Part shown: one piece after another, positions 46,849 through 57,266 of the stretch
Layout of the letters: every line of letters begins with the position of its first letter
Numbering within the stretch: position 1 is the stretch's first letter
Source of the DNA: Corynebacterium vitaeruminis DSM 20294
GTDB taxonomy: Bacteria; Actinomycetota; Actinomycetes; Mycobacteriales; Mycobacteriaceae
NCBI RefSeq assembly: GCF_000550805.1
Contig: NZ_CP004353.1
Span: forward strand, 1,798,001 to 1,862,000
Direction of reading: 5' to 3'
DNA length: 64,000 bases
Notes under the pieces: model-generated
The model's input: only the letters and a program-made list of their open reading frames with translations
The model's database searches: none
Told to the model about the DNA's origin: nothing
Translations under genes and position numbers: made by a program

Positions 46849-48696
46849 CTATTCACTGGGGGCGAGCTGGCTCGCGTCTCCCGCCCCGGAGTTGAGCGCG
46901 TCGAGGCCGGTGAGGAACTTGTCCGTCACCGACACGGCCGTCTCCGACCCGCCGCCGAGGACGACGAGGGTGGCGAAGGCAAGGTCGTCGCGGTAGCCGG
47001 TGAACCACGCGTGCGAGCCGCCGGTAATCTCGGCCTCACCGGTCTTGCCGTAGATCTTCCCGCCCGCCTTCATGCCGGACGCCGTGCCGTTGGTGACCAC
47101 CGCCCGCATGAGCGTGCGCAGCTGCTCGAGCGTGGCCGGTGCCGGGGCCGCCGGTTGCTGGTTCGCTGTGGTCTCGTGGCCGGTGATGAGCGTGGGCATC
47201 GGGGTCTTGCCCGCCGCCGCCGTTGCAGACACGAGCGCCATGCCGAAGGGGCTGACGAGGTCGTAGCCCTGGCCGTAGCCAGCCTCGGTGCGCTCCAGCT
47301 CGGTCTCGCCCTCGGGGATGGAACCGGTGATGGTGGTCAGCCCCGGGATCGTGTAGTCCACGCCGAGGCCGAAGGAGGCGCCCATGTCCTTGAGCTGCCC
47401 CTTCTGCAGCTGTTCGGAGATGTTGGCGAAGGTGGTGTTGCAGGACTTGGCGAACGCGGTGGTCATGGGCACGTCCCCGAGGGAGAACTGGTTGTAGTTG
47501 TTGACGATGCGGCCGTAAATGTTCATCGAGCCCGGGCAGGGCACGATGCTATCGGGGCTGAGCCCCTCGTCCTGGATGCCCGCCGAGGCGGTGATGATCT
47601 TGAAGGTCGATCCGGGCGGGAACTGGCCGTTGAGCGCGAGGTCGCCGTCCTGGTCGGCGAGGTCGGTCTGTGCGACGGCGAGGATCTCGCCCGTGGAGGG
47701 GCGGATGGCCACGAGCATGGTCTTCATGTCGGCGCGCAGGTTGACGGCCTCCTCGGCGGCCTTCTGCACGTTGTGGTCGAGGCTGATCTTCACCGCGGGC
47801 GCGACCTGCGGCGCGTGGTAGTCGAGCTCGCCGATGACGGCACCCTCGTTGGACACCGCGGCGACCTCCCAGCCGTTGGCGCCCTCGAGGTCGCTTTCCA
47901 CGAGCGAGGCCACGCGGTTTACGATGTCCGGGGCGAAGGTGGGGTCGGTGGGAACCATCGCCGGTTCCTCGTTGAAGGTGATCTCCTGGTTCGCCGCGAG
48001 CGTCTTCTTCAGCGCCTCGCCCTGCTGCGTGCTCACGAGCGCCACGGAGTAGGTGCCGCTGGCGTCGGCCAGCTTCTTTGCTAGGTCCGCGGCGTCGGCC
48101 GTGGGCACGGTGTTGTCGGTGGCGTGCGCGGCGTTGAGCGCCGCCGCCAGGGTGCGCGCCGTCGCAGTCTTGTCGTTCGTCTTGTCGAGGTCGACGAGGA
48201 TTCGGTACTCGGTGCCGGGCGTGAGCACGTCGGCGCCGTCGGAGGAGATCACGCTCGCGCGCTCGGCATTGACCGCGCGCAGCTCGAGGTGCTGGTTCGC
48301 GCCCAGCTGCGGGTGCAGCGCCGAGGGCATCCAGCGCACCTTCCACTCGTCGTTGATGCGGTTGAGCGTCATCGTGGCGTCGTAGCTGAGCTCGCGGTCC
48401 TTGGGCAGGTCCCACGTCACGTGGTAATTCGCCGTCGCGGTGGTGCCGTTGAGCTTCACATCGGTTACTTGCGTATCGACGCCTTCGGCCTGCAAGCCAT
48501 CCCAGCTCGCCTGGAGCGTGTCCGAGGCGGAGCTCGGGTTGTCACTGAGATCGCCCGCGCCGTCAAAGTCCTGGGAGGCCCAGTCGCTCAAAAACTGCTT
48601 GACCACCGGCTCCGCCGAGGCCGGCTTGGGCGTGCAGGCGGCGAGGCTCGTCGCAGCGAGCGAGGACGCGACAAGTAGTGACAAAAATCTCCGCAT
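46849..48696 (-). CDS. Penicillin-binding lipoprotein (class B transpeptidase, PBP2A type)
   Basis: The 615-residue protein starts with a lipoprotein signal ending in LAAC (Cys21). An NTF2-like MecA-type N-domain (about residues 30-140), a dimerisation domain and the transpeptidase domain follow. The catalytic motifs are STFK (SxxK), SCN (SxN) and KTG. It cross-links peptidoglycan outside the membrane. ATG at 48696 lies seven bases from TAGGTT and gives the clean signal peptide; the frame start at 48726 would not. The order map-PBP-ispG matches C. glutamicum. Confidence 0.92.
   Translation of the reverse strand: MRRFLSLLVASSLAATSLAACTPKPASAEPVVKQFLSDWASQDFDGAGDLSDNPSSASDTLQASWDGLQAEGVDTQVTDVKLNGTTATANYHVTWDLPKDRELSYDATMTLNRINDEWKVRWMPSALHPQLGANQHLELRAVNAERASVISSDGADVLTPGTEYRILVDLDKTNDKTATARTLAAALNAAHATDNTVPTADAADLAKKLADASGTYSVALVSTQQGEALKKTLAANQEITFNEEPAMVPTDPTFAPDIVNRVASLVESDLEGANGWEVAAVSNEGAVIGELDYHAPQVAPAVKISLDHNVQKAAEEAVNLRADMKTMLVAIRPSTGEILAVAQTDLADQDGDLALNGQFPPGSTFKIITASAGIQDEGLSPDSIVPCPGSMNIYGRIVNNYNQFSLGDVPMTTAFAKSCNTTFANISEQLQKGQLKDMGASFGLGVDYTIPGLTTITGSIPEGETELERTEAGYGQGYDLVSPFGMALVSATAAAGKTPMPTLITGHETTANQQPAAPAPATLEQLRTLMRAVVTNGTASGMKAGGKIYGKTGEAEITGGSHAWFTGYRDDLAFATLVVLGGGSETAVSVTDKFLTGLDALNSGAGDASQLAPSE
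48471..48490 (+). repeat. Dispersed repeat, diverged copy inside the PBP gene
   Basis: GCGTATCGACGCCTTCGGCC keeps the right half of the consensus only. Confidence 0.4.
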
Positions 48697-48703
48697 GTGC
48701 CTT

Positions 48704-48709
48704 AACCTA
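48704..48709 (-). promoter_or_regulatory. -10 element (TAGGTT) of the PBP gene
   Basis: Exactly seven bases from the ATG at 48696. Confidence 0.55.
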
Positions 48710-48818
48710 GCACCGAAGCACGACACCGGCCGCCTGCCACTCCCCGCCGAATCCTGTGGATATGCGCCGACCCCCGGGGAAGAGTCTCCCGCGGGGGTCG
48801 TTGACGATTGGGTCGGTG

Positions 48819-49982
<1,164 letters not shown>

Positions 49983-50121
49983 GTGTTCTTGTTCTCCTCG
50001 AGCAGCACTCGCGCGTTGAGCGCGCGCGGGCGCGACCCTATTGAAAGTCGGTTGATACTTTTCGACAATTCTAACACCGTGAAGGCCTGCGGCATTCCGG
50101 GGCGCTGGGTGCCGACGGCAC

Positions 50122-51330
50122 CTAGCCGAACAGGCGGATCGGGTTGACCACGTCGGCGAGGATCACCGCCGCGCCCACGCCCAGCAGTAGCGCCGCCACG
50201 GCAACCGTGACCGGCATGAGCTTCTGGTAGTCGGCCGGGCCCGCGGCGGGCAGCCCGCGCAGGCGGCGGAAGAAGTCGCGGATCTTCTCGTAGAGCACCA
50301 CCGCGATGTGGCCGCCGTCGAGCGGCGGCAGCGGGATGATGTTGAACACCGCGAGGAAGAGGTTGAGGCTGGCCAGCAGGTTGAAGAAGCTCGCCCACAT
50401 GGAGTGCTCGACCAGCTCGCCGCCCACGCGGGAGACACCGACCACGCTCATCGGGCTGTCCTCGGCGCGCTGGGCGCCGAAGATGGAGGCCACGACCCCC
50501 GGCAGCTTCGCCGGGAAGGACGCGAGCCCCTTGACGGAGGCGTCGAGCATCGCGTTCATGTAATTCCCGGCGACCACGAAGGCCTTGCCCGCGCCGACCG
50601 GCTTGATCTCCACCGGGGCGTTGCTCACGCCGATCGCGCCGACGGTGACCTCGTTGCCGTCCTGGTCGAGCCGTTTGGCGGACACCACCGGCACGTCGAT
50701 CGTGAGGTGCTCGCCGTCGCGGACCACCTCGAGGGCGATCGTCTGGCCTGCGTGCTGCATGACGTAGTCGCGCAGGTCGGTAAAGCTTAGGACCTCCTGC
50801 CCGTCGACGGACACGATCTGGTCCCCGGTCTTGACCCCCGCCTCGCCAGCGGGCCCGGTGCCCTGGCAGTCGGCGAGCGTCTGCGCGTCGACCTGGTACG
50901 GGGCCACGCAGGTGACCTCGCCAACCGTGGGGACGGTGCTCGCCTTGGGGTCCGGCAGGCCCGAGCTCAGGGCGATGAAGTAGAAGATGAGGAAGGCAAC
51001 GACGAGGTTGACGATGATGCCGCCCAAGAGCACGATGACGCGCTGCCACCACGGCTTGTTCATCATCGCGAAGGGCTTTTCCTCCTCGGTGACTTCGTCC
51101 TGGTTGGTCATGCCCGCGATGTCGCAGAAGCCGCCGACGGGCACCAGCTTGAAGCCGTAGTCGGTGTGCCCGCGCCTAAAGGAGACCAGCGTGGGGCCAA
51201 ACCCGATGAAGAACCGGCGCACCCGCATCCCGAAAATCCGGGCCGCGGTGAAGTGGCCAGCCTCGTGGACGCCAATGGTGATGGCGATGCCCACGGCGAA
51301 GAGGAGAACCCCAAGAAGGTAGGAAAGCAC
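50122..51330 (-). CDS. rseP: RIP metalloprotease RseP (site-2 protease)
   Basis: RseP cleaves anti-sigma factors and signal peptides within the membrane. The 402-residue protein has the zinc motif HEAGH at residues 22-26 in the first membrane segment, a PDZ domain around residues 150-230 and the later [11 protein letters not shown] region before the last spans. The start is GTG without a clear ribosome site. It is encoded between dxr and ispG, the usual actinobacterial order (Rv2868c-Rv2870c). Confidence 0.93.
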   Translation of the reverse strand: MLSYLLGVLLFAVGIAITIGVHEAGHFTAARIFGMRVRRFFIGFGPTLVSFRRGHTDYGFKLVPVGGFCDIAGMTNQDEVTEEEKPFAMMNKPWWQRVIVLLGGIIVNLVVAFLIFYFIALSSGLPDPKASTVPTVGEVTCVAPYQVDAQTLADCQGTGPAGEAGVKTGDQIVSVDGQEVLSFTDLRDYVMQHAGQTIALEVVRDGEHLTIDVPVVSAKRLDQDGNEVTVGAIGVSNAPVEIKPVGAGKAFVVAGNYMNAMLDASVKGLASFPAKLPGVVASIFGAQRAEDSPMSVVGVSRVGGELVEHSMWASFFNLLASLNLFLAVFNIIPLPPLDGGHIAVVLYEKIRDFFRRLRGLPAAGPADYQKLMPVTVAVAALLLGVGAAVILADVVNPIRLFG

Positions 51331-51375
51331 TCAGTACAACCAATCGTAGGTGAATAATCCGCGCCGCGATCCCCG

Positions 51376-52614
51376 CTAGAGCAGGCTCGCCACCAGGGCG
51401 TCCGCGCGCGCACGCGCCTCCCGCTCGACAGCGAGGACGTCGTCGAAGGAAGAGGGTACACCAGCAAACTGAGAGGCCTCGCCCACGACCTTTTCCACGA
51501 CGTCGACGATCTGCGGGAAGCGGATGCCGCCCTTCAGGAAGGAGGCCGCCGCCTGTTCGTTGGCCGCGTTGTACACGGCCGGGTGCGTGCCGCCGACGGT
51601 GGCGACCTCGCGCGCCAGCTCGACCGCGGGGAAGGCCTCGTTGTCGACGGGGAAGAACTCCCACGTCGACGCCGCGGAAAAGTCCAGACTCGGCTGGGCG
51701 AAGGGCACACGGTCCGGCCAGTTCATCGCCAGGGAGATCGGCAGCTTCATCGACGGCGGGGAGGCCTGCGCGATGGTGGCGCCGTCGACGAAGGTGATCA
51801 TCGAGTGCACGATCGACTGCGGGTGCACGGTCACCTCGATGCGCTCGGCGGGGATGCCAAACAACAAGGTCGCCTCGATCAGCTCGAGGCCCTTATTAAT
51901 GAGGGTGGCGGAGTTGAGCGTATTCATCTGCCCCATCGACCACGTCGGGTGCGCCGCGGCCTGCTCGGGGGTCACGTCCCACATCCGTTCGCGGGTCCAG
52001 CCGCGGAAGGGGCCGCCCGAGGCGGTGAGCACGAAGCGGTCCACCTCGAGGTCGGAGCCCGCGCGCAGCGCCTGCGCCATCGCGGAGTGCTCGCTGTCGA
52101 CGGGGATGATCTGGCCCGGGCGCGCCTGGCCCACCACCCACTGCCCGCCCGCGACGAGCGACTCCTTGTTGGCCAGCGCCAGGTACGCGCCCGACCTAAT
52201 CACCGCGAGCGTGGCGGCAAGCCCCAGGGAACCCACGAGGCCGTTGAGCACGAGCTCCGCGGGCTGCTCCTCCACCAGGCGGGTGGCGGAATCGGCGCCG
52301 GAAAGCACGGTTCCGCCGAGCGCCTCGCTAACGACGCGCGCGGCCTCCTCCCCCGCCACCGCGACCTGATCGGCGCGAAGCCCCAGCGCCTTCGCCTGCG
52401 CGATGACCAGCTCGGGCGAGCGCCCGCCGGCGGCGATGCCGACCACCTCGAACTTGTCGGGGTTGTCGGCGATCACCTCGAGCGCCTGGGTGCCGATGGA
52501 ACCCGTCGACCCGAGGATCAGGACCTTGCGCGGCGCGCCCGGGCGCTCGTGCCGCGGCATGGTCGCCTGCGTCGTCGGCGAGATGATGGGAAAGTCTCCG
52601 AGGGGATTGCTCAT
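51376..52614 (-). CDS. dxr: 1-deoxy-D-xylulose-5-phosphate reductoisomerase
   Basis: Dxr performs the first committed MEP-pathway step. The protein is 412 residues from ATG at 52614, with the NADPH motif [12 protein letters not shown], the substrate-binding ALANKESLV and PVDSEHSA motifs. GAAGGTG lies upstream. A later ATG (MPRHERPG) would shorten it to nearer the usual 390. A CATAAT at 52630-52635 is a candidate -10. It is first in the operon with rseP and ispG. Confidence 0.94.
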   Translation of the reverse strand: MSNPLGDFPIISPTTQATMPRHERPGAPRKVLILGSTGSIGTQALEVIADNPDKFEVVGIAAGGRSPELVIAQAKALGLRADQVAVAGEEAARVVSEALGGTVLSGADSATRLVEEQPAELVLNGLVGSLGLAATLAVIRSGAYLALANKESLVAGGQWVVGQARPGQIIPVDSEHSAMAQALRAGSDLEVDRFVLTASGGPFRGWTRERMWDVTPEQAAAHPTWSMGQMNTLNSATLINKGLELIEATLLFGIPAERIEVTVHPQSIVHSMITFVDGATIAQASPPSMKLPISLAMNWPDRVPFAQPSLDFSAASTWEFFPVDNEAFPAVELAREVATVGGTHPAVYNAANEQAAASFLKGGIRFPQIVDVVEKVVGEASQFAGVPSSFDDVLAVEREARARADALVASLL

Positions 52615-52940
52615 GGAAGTCACCTTCTCATTATGTCCCACCGCCTCGTCGCGGCCCGCGCCGGTTGGGGTCGTTTTCGCTTTTCGACGGCTTGCCTTCG
52701 GCGCCACACCCCTCCCACCCCCTAACGTGTATGTACTTTAGGTTGATGATTGCGGCTTTTCGTGCACTTTGAGGGGGCCGCCGCCGATTTTTGCTCGTCC
52801 GCGCGGCGAAGAATGTCGCTTGGAACTGCCAAGTATGCGAAAATAGCCCATGAATCAATAGGAATCGTTGCACGTGTGCGGTCACGACGCTCCATCGCAT
52901 CCGCAAGGCATACGCTGCATTTGAATAAGAGGAGAAGAAC
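52615..52940. other. Divergent regulatory gap between dxr and the DUF2631 gene
   Basis: About 325 bp with both promoters and an imperfect dispersed repeat copy. The right half is comparatively AT-rich. No gene seen. Confidence 0.4.
52674..52705 (+). repeat. Dispersed repeat, diverged copy upstream of dxr
   Basis: TTTTCGCTTTTCGACGGC continues into TTGCCTTCGGCGCC; the core is changed at two positions. Confidence 0.5.
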
Positions 52941-53366
52941 GTGGCTGGTTCCCACCACATCGCCCCTGAGGTCCACAACGGCGTGTCCACGCTGGATGAG
53001 CCTTCGGCCGCTTGGGGTTGGCACGACATCGGACGCAATGCAACCCAGATCGCCGGTTGGATTTCCGTGCTGTTCCTGTTGGCCTACAACTTCGGTAACC
53101 ACAAGGGCCACGTCGAGACCATCTTCCTGTTCACCTTCGCCGCCCTCATCGCGGTCGGCCTCCTCATCCAGCTGTTCCAGCCGAAGGGCTCCCAGGTTCG
53201 CACCCTGACCGCCCACAACCAGCCGGTCGGTTACAAGGAGAAGGACTGGGACTATCTGCAGGCCACCTGCACTGGCCCGTACGCGGAGCTTTCCGACTCC
53301 CAGCTGCGCGCGCTCAACATCGAGCCGTCCCGCGTCGCTCACCTGCGCTCCCTGCCGCAGAAGTAA
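52941..53366 (+). CDS. DUF2631-family small membrane protein
   Basis: The 141-residue protein has a soluble N-terminus with EPSAAWGWHDIGRNA and two membrane segments at about 38-55 and 60-78, followed by a charged C-terminal tail. DUF2631 is an actinobacterial family of unknown function found beside dxr. The start is GTG with AGGAG eight or so bases upstream. A perfect hairpin terminator follows. Confidence 0.8.
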   Translation: MAGSHHIAPEVHNGVSTLDEPSAAWGWHDIGRNATQIAGWISVLFLLAYNFGNHKGHVETIFLFTFAALIAVGLLIQLFQPKGSQVRTLTAHNQPVGYKEKDWDYLQATCTGPYAELSDSQLRALNIEPSRVAHLRSLPQK

Positions 53367-53381
53367 GAAACATTCTTGACC

Positions 53382-53415
53382 AAAAGGCGCCCTGCCTGTG
53401 CAGGGCGCCTTTTGC
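53382..53415 (+). terminator. Terminator of the DUF2631 gene
   Basis: Perfect 14-base arms AAAAGGCGCCCTGC and GCAGGGCGCCTTTT with a four-base loop. Confidence 0.9.
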
Positions 53416-53433
53416 ATACCCAGGACAGCGAAC

Positions 53434-54402
53434 ATGCGCCGATATCTGATTAGCTCTTCCGCCATGGATTGGCGGATTCGCCCGCTAGGCACGGCGATCC
53501 GCCTCGCGCACCCGGCGTTCACGCAGCGAAGCTTCCGCAGCGCGAACGCGCTGCTGGATCGCTTTCTCGCTGGCCGGTGGCTCGGGCGGTCCACCTCCGT
53601 CACGCAGGTCTTCGTCACCCGCCCCGACGGCACGCGCCTTCGCCTGCTCGTGTGCCGGAGCAGGCGTCGCCGCCCGGACGCACCCGTCACGGGGCTGCTG
53701 TGGCTGCACGGCGGCGGCTTCGCCCTGGGCATTCCCGAGCAGGATTTCATCTTCGGCGATCTCTTCTGCGGCGACGGCTCGTGTGTCGCGGTGTTGCCGG
53801 ACTACCGCCGCTCCACCGAGGCGCCCTACCCCGCCGCGCTGGAGGACTGCTACCTCGCCCTGGTATGGATGCACGAGCGCGCGGAGGAGCTGGGCATCAG
53901 CAGGCGACAGCTGTTCGTCGGCGGCGACAGCGCGGGCGGCGGGCTCACCGCGGCCGTGTGCCTGAGGGCGCGCGACGAAGGCACCATCCCCGTCGCCTTC
54001 CAGTTGCCCCTCTACCCCATGCTCGACGACCGCGGGATCACCGCCTCCTCGCGGGGAAACGACGCACCGGTGTGGAACACCGCCTCCAACGAGACGGCGT
54101 GGCGGCTCTACCTCCGCGGCGTCGACGAGGTCCCGGCCTACGCCGCGCCCGCGCGCGCCGAGGACCTGCGCGGGCTTCCCCCGGCGTGCACGTTCGTGGG
54201 GTCGATCGATCCGTTTAGGGACGAGACCGCCGAGTACGTCCGGCGCCTACGTGCCGCGGGCGTCGAGGCGTGGCTGCGCGAGTTCCCCGGGTGCTTCCAC
54301 GCCTTCGATCTGCTCGCCTACCCCGCCCAACCGGCGCGGCAGGCGCGACGCTTCCTGCGCGACGCGTTCCGCCACGCGCAGCAGCAGTACTTTTCCGGCT
54401 AG
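53434..54402 (+). CDS. Alpha/beta hydrolase of the hormone-sensitive lipase family
   Basis: The 322-residue protein has HGGG (residues 92-95) for the oxyanion hole and the nucleophile motif GDSAGG (164-169), with DPFRDE and CFHAFD supplying likely Asp and His. These enzymes hydrolyse short-chain esters; the physiological substrate is unknown. No strong ribosome site precedes the ATG, and the frame upstream runs into the terminator. Its stop shares a CTAG with the stop of rlmN. Confidence 0.85.
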   Translation: MRRYLISSSAMDWRIRPLGTAIRLAHPAFTQRSFRSANALLDRFLAGRWLGRSTSVTQVFVTRPDGTRLRLLVCRSRRRRPDAPVTGLLWLHGGGFALGIPEQDFIFGDLFCGDGSCVAVLPDYRRSTEAPYPAALEDCYLALVWMHERAEELGISRRQLFVGGDSAGGGLTAAVCLRARDEGTIPVAFQLPLYPMLDDRGITASSRGNDAPVWNTASNETAWRLYLRGVDEVPAYAAPARAEDLRGLPPACTFVGSIDPFRDETAEYVRRLRAAGVEAWLREFPGCFHAFDLLAYPAQPARQARRFLRDAFRHAQQQYFSG

Positions 54403-55496
54403 CGCTCCTCGGCGGCGAGCTGGCCGCAGGCCGCCGCGATCTCCTGCCCCTTGGTGTCGCGCACGGTGCAGGGCACGCCCTGGGCGATGACGCGGCGCTG
54501 GAACTCGTCCTGGCGATCCTTCGGGGAGGCGTCCCACTTCGAGCCCGGCGTGGGGTTGAGCGGGATGAGGTTGACGTGGACCTTGGAGCCCAGCGCCTTG
54601 TGCAGCTTCTTTCCCAGCATGTCCGCGCGCCAGCCTTGATCGTTGACGTCGCGGATGAGCGCGTACTCGATGGAGACGCGGCGTCCGGACTTGTCCGCGT
54701 AGTAGCGGGCCGCGTCCAGGACCTCCTGGACCGACCATCGGTTGTTGACCGGCACGAGCGTGTCGCGCAGCTCGTCGTCGGGCGTGTGCAGGGACACTGC
54801 GAGAGTCACCGAGAGGTCTTCGTCGGCAAGCTTGCGAATGAGCGGCGCGAGCCCCACGGTGGACACGGTGACGTTGCGCTGGGAGATGCCAAACCCCTCC
54901 GGGACCGGGCGGGTGATTTGGCGGACGGCCGAGACGACACGCTTGTAGTTGACCAGCGGCTCGCCCATGCCCATGAAGACGATGTTGGACAGGCGCCCAC
55001 CCTCGGCCTCCATGGTGGCCGCGGCCGCGCGGACCTGGTCGACGATCTCGCCGGTGGAGAGGTTGCGGTCGAGCCCACCCTGGCCGGTGGCGCAGAAGGG
55101 GCAGGCCATGCCGCAGCCCGCCTGGGAGGAGATGCACAAGGTGGCGCGGTCCGGGTAGCGCATGAGCACCGACTCGAGCAGGGTGCCGTCGTGCAGGCGC
55201 CACAGGGTCTTCTGGGTCTCGCCGTCGTCGGCCTCGACCTTGCGCACCGGCGTCATGAGCGTGGGGAACAGCTTGTCCGCGACCTTCTCGCGCGCCGACT
55301 CGGGCAGGTCCGTCATCGTGCGCGGGTCCGCCTCCATGCGGCCGTAGTAGTGCTTGGCCAGCTGATTCGCGCGGAACTTGGGCAGGCCGAGCTCCTTGAG
55401 CGCGTCGATACGCTCCTCGGGGCTGAGGTCGGCGAAGTGGGTGGGCGGCATCTTGGCGCGACCGGCGCCGAAGTTCAGGGCAACGGGAGTAGGCAT
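54399..55496 (-). CDS. rlmN: Dual-specificity 23S rRNA/tRNA adenine-C2 methyltransferase
   Basis: RlmN is a radical-SAM enzyme that methylates A2503 of 23S rRNA and A37 of some tRNAs. The 365-residue protein has the CxxxCxxC cluster motif CGMACPFC (Cys128, 132, 135), GMGEPLVNY and the C-terminal conserved cysteine in ACGQLA. AAGGA lies five bases from the ATG. Confidence 0.95.
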   Translation of the reverse strand: MPTPVALNFGAGRAKMPPTHFADLSPEERIDALKELGLPKFRANQLAKHYYGRMEADPRTMTDLPESAREKVADKLFPTLMTPVRKVEADDGETQKTLWRLHDGTLLESVLMRYPDRATLCISSQAGCGMACPFCATGQGGLDRNLSTGEIVDQVRAAAATMEAEGGRLSNIVFMGMGEPLVNYKRVVSAVRQITRPVPEGFGISQRNVTVSTVGLAPLIRKLADEDLSVTLAVSLHTPDDELRDTLVPVNNRWSVQEVLDAARYYADKSGRRVSIEYALIRDVNDQGWRADMLGKKLHKALGSKVHVNLIPLNPTPGSKWDASPKDRQDEFQRRVIAQGVPCTVRDTKGQEIAAACGQLAAEER

Positions 55497-55713
55497 AGTG
55501 GTCCTTATTCTCGCACAATTGCCAGCTCAACCGCGAGTTCGTCCACCCAACGCCACGCCGGGTCGCCGGGTGAGAGCCGCGCCACCCCCGACCCACCAAG
55601 ACACTTAACCCACATTTAGCATTTTCACAGGTAAGGGCGTTTCGGCGCCACAGCGACCCCGCCCGGATTGGTGACCACGAGAGAAAAGATTGGCGAAGTG
55701 GCTAACGATGCAG

Positions 55714-55719
55714 TTGAAT
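55714..55719 (+). promoter_or_regulatory. Candidate -10 element (TTGAAT) of the LapA-like gene
   Basis: TTGGCG, 18 bp, TTGAAT, six bases, ATG. Weak but consistent with a leaderless start at 55726. Confidence 0.35.
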
Positions 55720-55725
55720 GGGGAC

Positions 55726-56145
55726 ATGCCTAAGAACGATTCTCACGAGAACGAGGTTCAGCTCCCCGAGACCACCGTTTCCGCCGAGCCGACCCCGGAG
55801 ACCGAGCTCGTCCCCGCTCCCCTGCCTAGCGAGGCGAGCAACGCTCCCGTGAGCGTACCGGCCACCACCGACGCGCCGACCACGCCTGAGAAGCCGAAGG
55901 TGAAGAGTACCTTCGCCGGCGGCGCGTGGCTCGCGCTCATCGTGGGTGCGCTCCTGCTCATCGTGCTTTTGGTGTTCATCCTCCAGAACCAGCAGGCCGT
56001 GGCGCTTTCGTTCTTCAACCTCCACATCAGCCTCCCGGCCGGCGTGGGCTTCCTGCTGGCCGCCATCATCGGCGCGCTCATCATGGCGCTGGTCGGCGGC
56101 GTGCGCATGTTCCAGCTGCGCCGCCAGATCAAGAAGCGCCGCTAG
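55726..56145 (+). CDS. LapA-domain (DUF1049) membrane protein
   Basis: From ATG at 55726 the protein has 139 residues. A hydrophilic Pro/Thr/Glu-rich N-terminus of about 65 residues is followed by two membrane spans separated by the LapA motif FILQNQQAVALSFFNLHISLPAG, and a basic tail RRQIKKRR. Function is unknown; in E. coli LapA works with LapB in lipopolysaccharide control, which does not apply here. Start choice is uncertain: TTG at 55690 and ATG at 55708 are alternatives. Confidence 0.75.
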   Translation: MPKNDSHENEVQLPETTVSAEPTPETELVPAPLPSEASNAPVSVPATTDAPTTPEKPKVKSTFAGGAWLALIVGALLLIVLLVFILQNQQAVALSFFNLHISLPAGVGFLLAAIIGALIMALVGGVRMFQLRRQIKKRR

Positions 56146-56161
56146 GCTAGACGCTTTCCCA

Positions 56162-56187
56162 CCCCGCACCGCGCGTGCGGGGTTTTT
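56162..56187 (+). terminator. Terminator of the LapA-like gene
   Basis: CCCCGCAC and GTGCGGGG with a five-base loop, then TTTTT. Confidence 0.85.
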
Positions 56188-56197
56188 CATGCCGTTT

Positions 56198-56734
56198 TTA
56201 CTCGGGAAAGAGGGAATCCATCACCGCGCGGAGCAGGAAGCTGATCGTCGGCGGCTCAACCTCCGCCGAGCGATCGAGCACGTCGAACGCGCCGAGTAGG
56301 CCCGCCACGGTCTCGCCGCTCAGCTCCGCCGTCACTCGCCCCTCGGCGCGCCACGTCTCAAACTGGCGCGAGAGGAAGTCAACCTCCGGGGAGGCCACCT
56401 CAGCGCGCAGGCGCGGGCCGAGCGCCCCGTCGCGCCAGGCCGCAAGAATCGGATCGCTCGCTAGCGCCTCGATGTTGCCCTCGAGCCAGGCCACGAGGGC
56501 CCGCTTCGGGTCGGACCAGTCGATGCTATTTCTCAGCCGGGTTTTCTGCTCACGGTTGACCGCCGCGTACACCTCGCGGAAGAGCTCGTACTTGGAGGGA
56601 TACCGCAGGTAGACCGTGCCCACGGCCATCCCGGCCCGCCGCGCGATGGCGGCTACGGACGTCGCCTTGTAGCCCTTGGCCTCGAACTCGCTTCGCGCCG
56701 CCTCTAACAATTCGTCTTTTCCCGCTGCCGACAT
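56198..56734 (-). CDS. TetR-family transcriptional regulator
   Basis: The 178-residue protein has a TetR N-terminal helix-turn-helix (ARRAGMAVGTVYLRYPSKYELF, within residues 28-50) and a divergent ligand-binding C-terminus. It diverges from a cytochrome b5-domain gene, with two inverted repeats of the AATGAAT/ATTCATT type between them. It therefore probably represses itself and its neighbour. The ligand is unknown. Confidence 0.9.
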   Translation of the reverse strand: MSAAGKDELLEAARSEFEAKGYKATSVAAIARRAGMAVGTVYLRYPSKYELFREVYAAVNREQKTRLRNSIDWSDPKRALVAWLEGNIEALASDPILAAWRDGALGPRLRAEVASPEVDFLSRQFETWRAEGRVTAELSGETVAGLLGAFDVLDRSAEVEPPTISFLLRAVMDSLFPE

Positions 56735-56736
56735 GA

Positions 56737-56763
56737 AATGAATTCTAGCAAGTACTATTCATT
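56737..56763. promoter_or_regulatory. Inverted repeat at the TetR gene start
   Basis: AATGAAT, 13 bases, ATTCATT, two bases upstream of the TetR ATG. It shares half-sites with the operator at 56786. Confidence 0.5.
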
Positions 56764-56785
56764 TTTCGTTACGCCCTGTAGACTC

Positions 56786-56814
56786 ATGAATGAACATATT
56801 TAATATTCATTCAT
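56786..56814. promoter_or_regulatory. Operator-like inverted repeat between the TetR and cytochrome b5 genes
   Basis: ATGAATGAA and TTCATTCAT with an 11-base AT-rich centre; the match extends to 11 of 12 when CAT is included. Confidence 0.6.
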
Positions 56815-56828
56815 TTTGGGAGTTCGAG

Positions 56829-57203
56829 ATGCTCAAGACCATCATCATCGCGGTTGTCGTGCTCGTCGCCTGCGCCGCGGCGTTCCTCTTCTTGCAGACC
56901 CCGAAAAACGTCGGCGACCCCAGCAAGTTCAACCGCGCCTTCAGCACGTCGGAGCAGGAAACGCTGCGCACCACCCAGATCACCCCGCAGGAGCTTTCCG
57001 ACGCCAATGGTGAAAACGGCCACTTGGCCTGGATCGCCATCAACGGCGTCGTCTACGACGTCACCGGGGCCAAGGATTGGCAGGCACCGAAGTGGCACCA
57101 CGGGGTCACACCCGGCGGCGACGTCACCGAGGCCTTCCTCACGTCCGGCCACGGGGTCGAGCACATCGCCGGGCTCACGGTCATTGGCAGCTACGCCCCC
57201 TGA
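56829..57203 (+). CDS. Membrane-anchored cytochrome b5-like heme-binding protein
   Basis: From ATG at 56829 (GGGAG six bases upstream) the protein has 124 residues: one N-terminal membrane anchor (about 3-23), then a cytochrome b5-fold domain. Visible features are VYDVTGAKDWQ and the candidate heme ligands in WHHGVTPGG (His90/91) and SGHG (His108). Small b5-like proteins of this kind are poorly characterised in actinobacteria. It appears controlled by the divergent TetR gene. Confidence 0.82.
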   Translation: MLKTIIIAVVVLVACAAAFLFLQTPKNVGDPSKFNRAFSTSEQETLRTTQITPQELSDANGENGHLAWIAINGVVYDVTGAKDWQAPKWHHGVTPGGDVTEAFLTSGHGVEHIAGLTVIGSYAP

Positions 57204-57223
57204 TCCCGTGCCCGCACGGCGAA

Positions 57224-57260
57224 GCCCCCGCATCCTACTCGAGGATGACGGGGGCGAAGG
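57224..57260. terminator. Bidirectional terminator between the cytochrome b5 gene and cdsA
   Basis: GCCCCCG-C-ATCCT pairs with AGGAT-GA-CGGGGGC; GTTTTTG follows on the plus strand. Confidence 0.8.
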
Positions 57261-57266
57261 TTTTTG

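Noticed and set aside
56790..56828. A longer start (ATG at 56790) for the cytochrome b5 gene
   Set aside because: That ATG lies inside the operator palindrome and has no ribosome site, whereas ATG at 56829 has GGGAG at good spacing.
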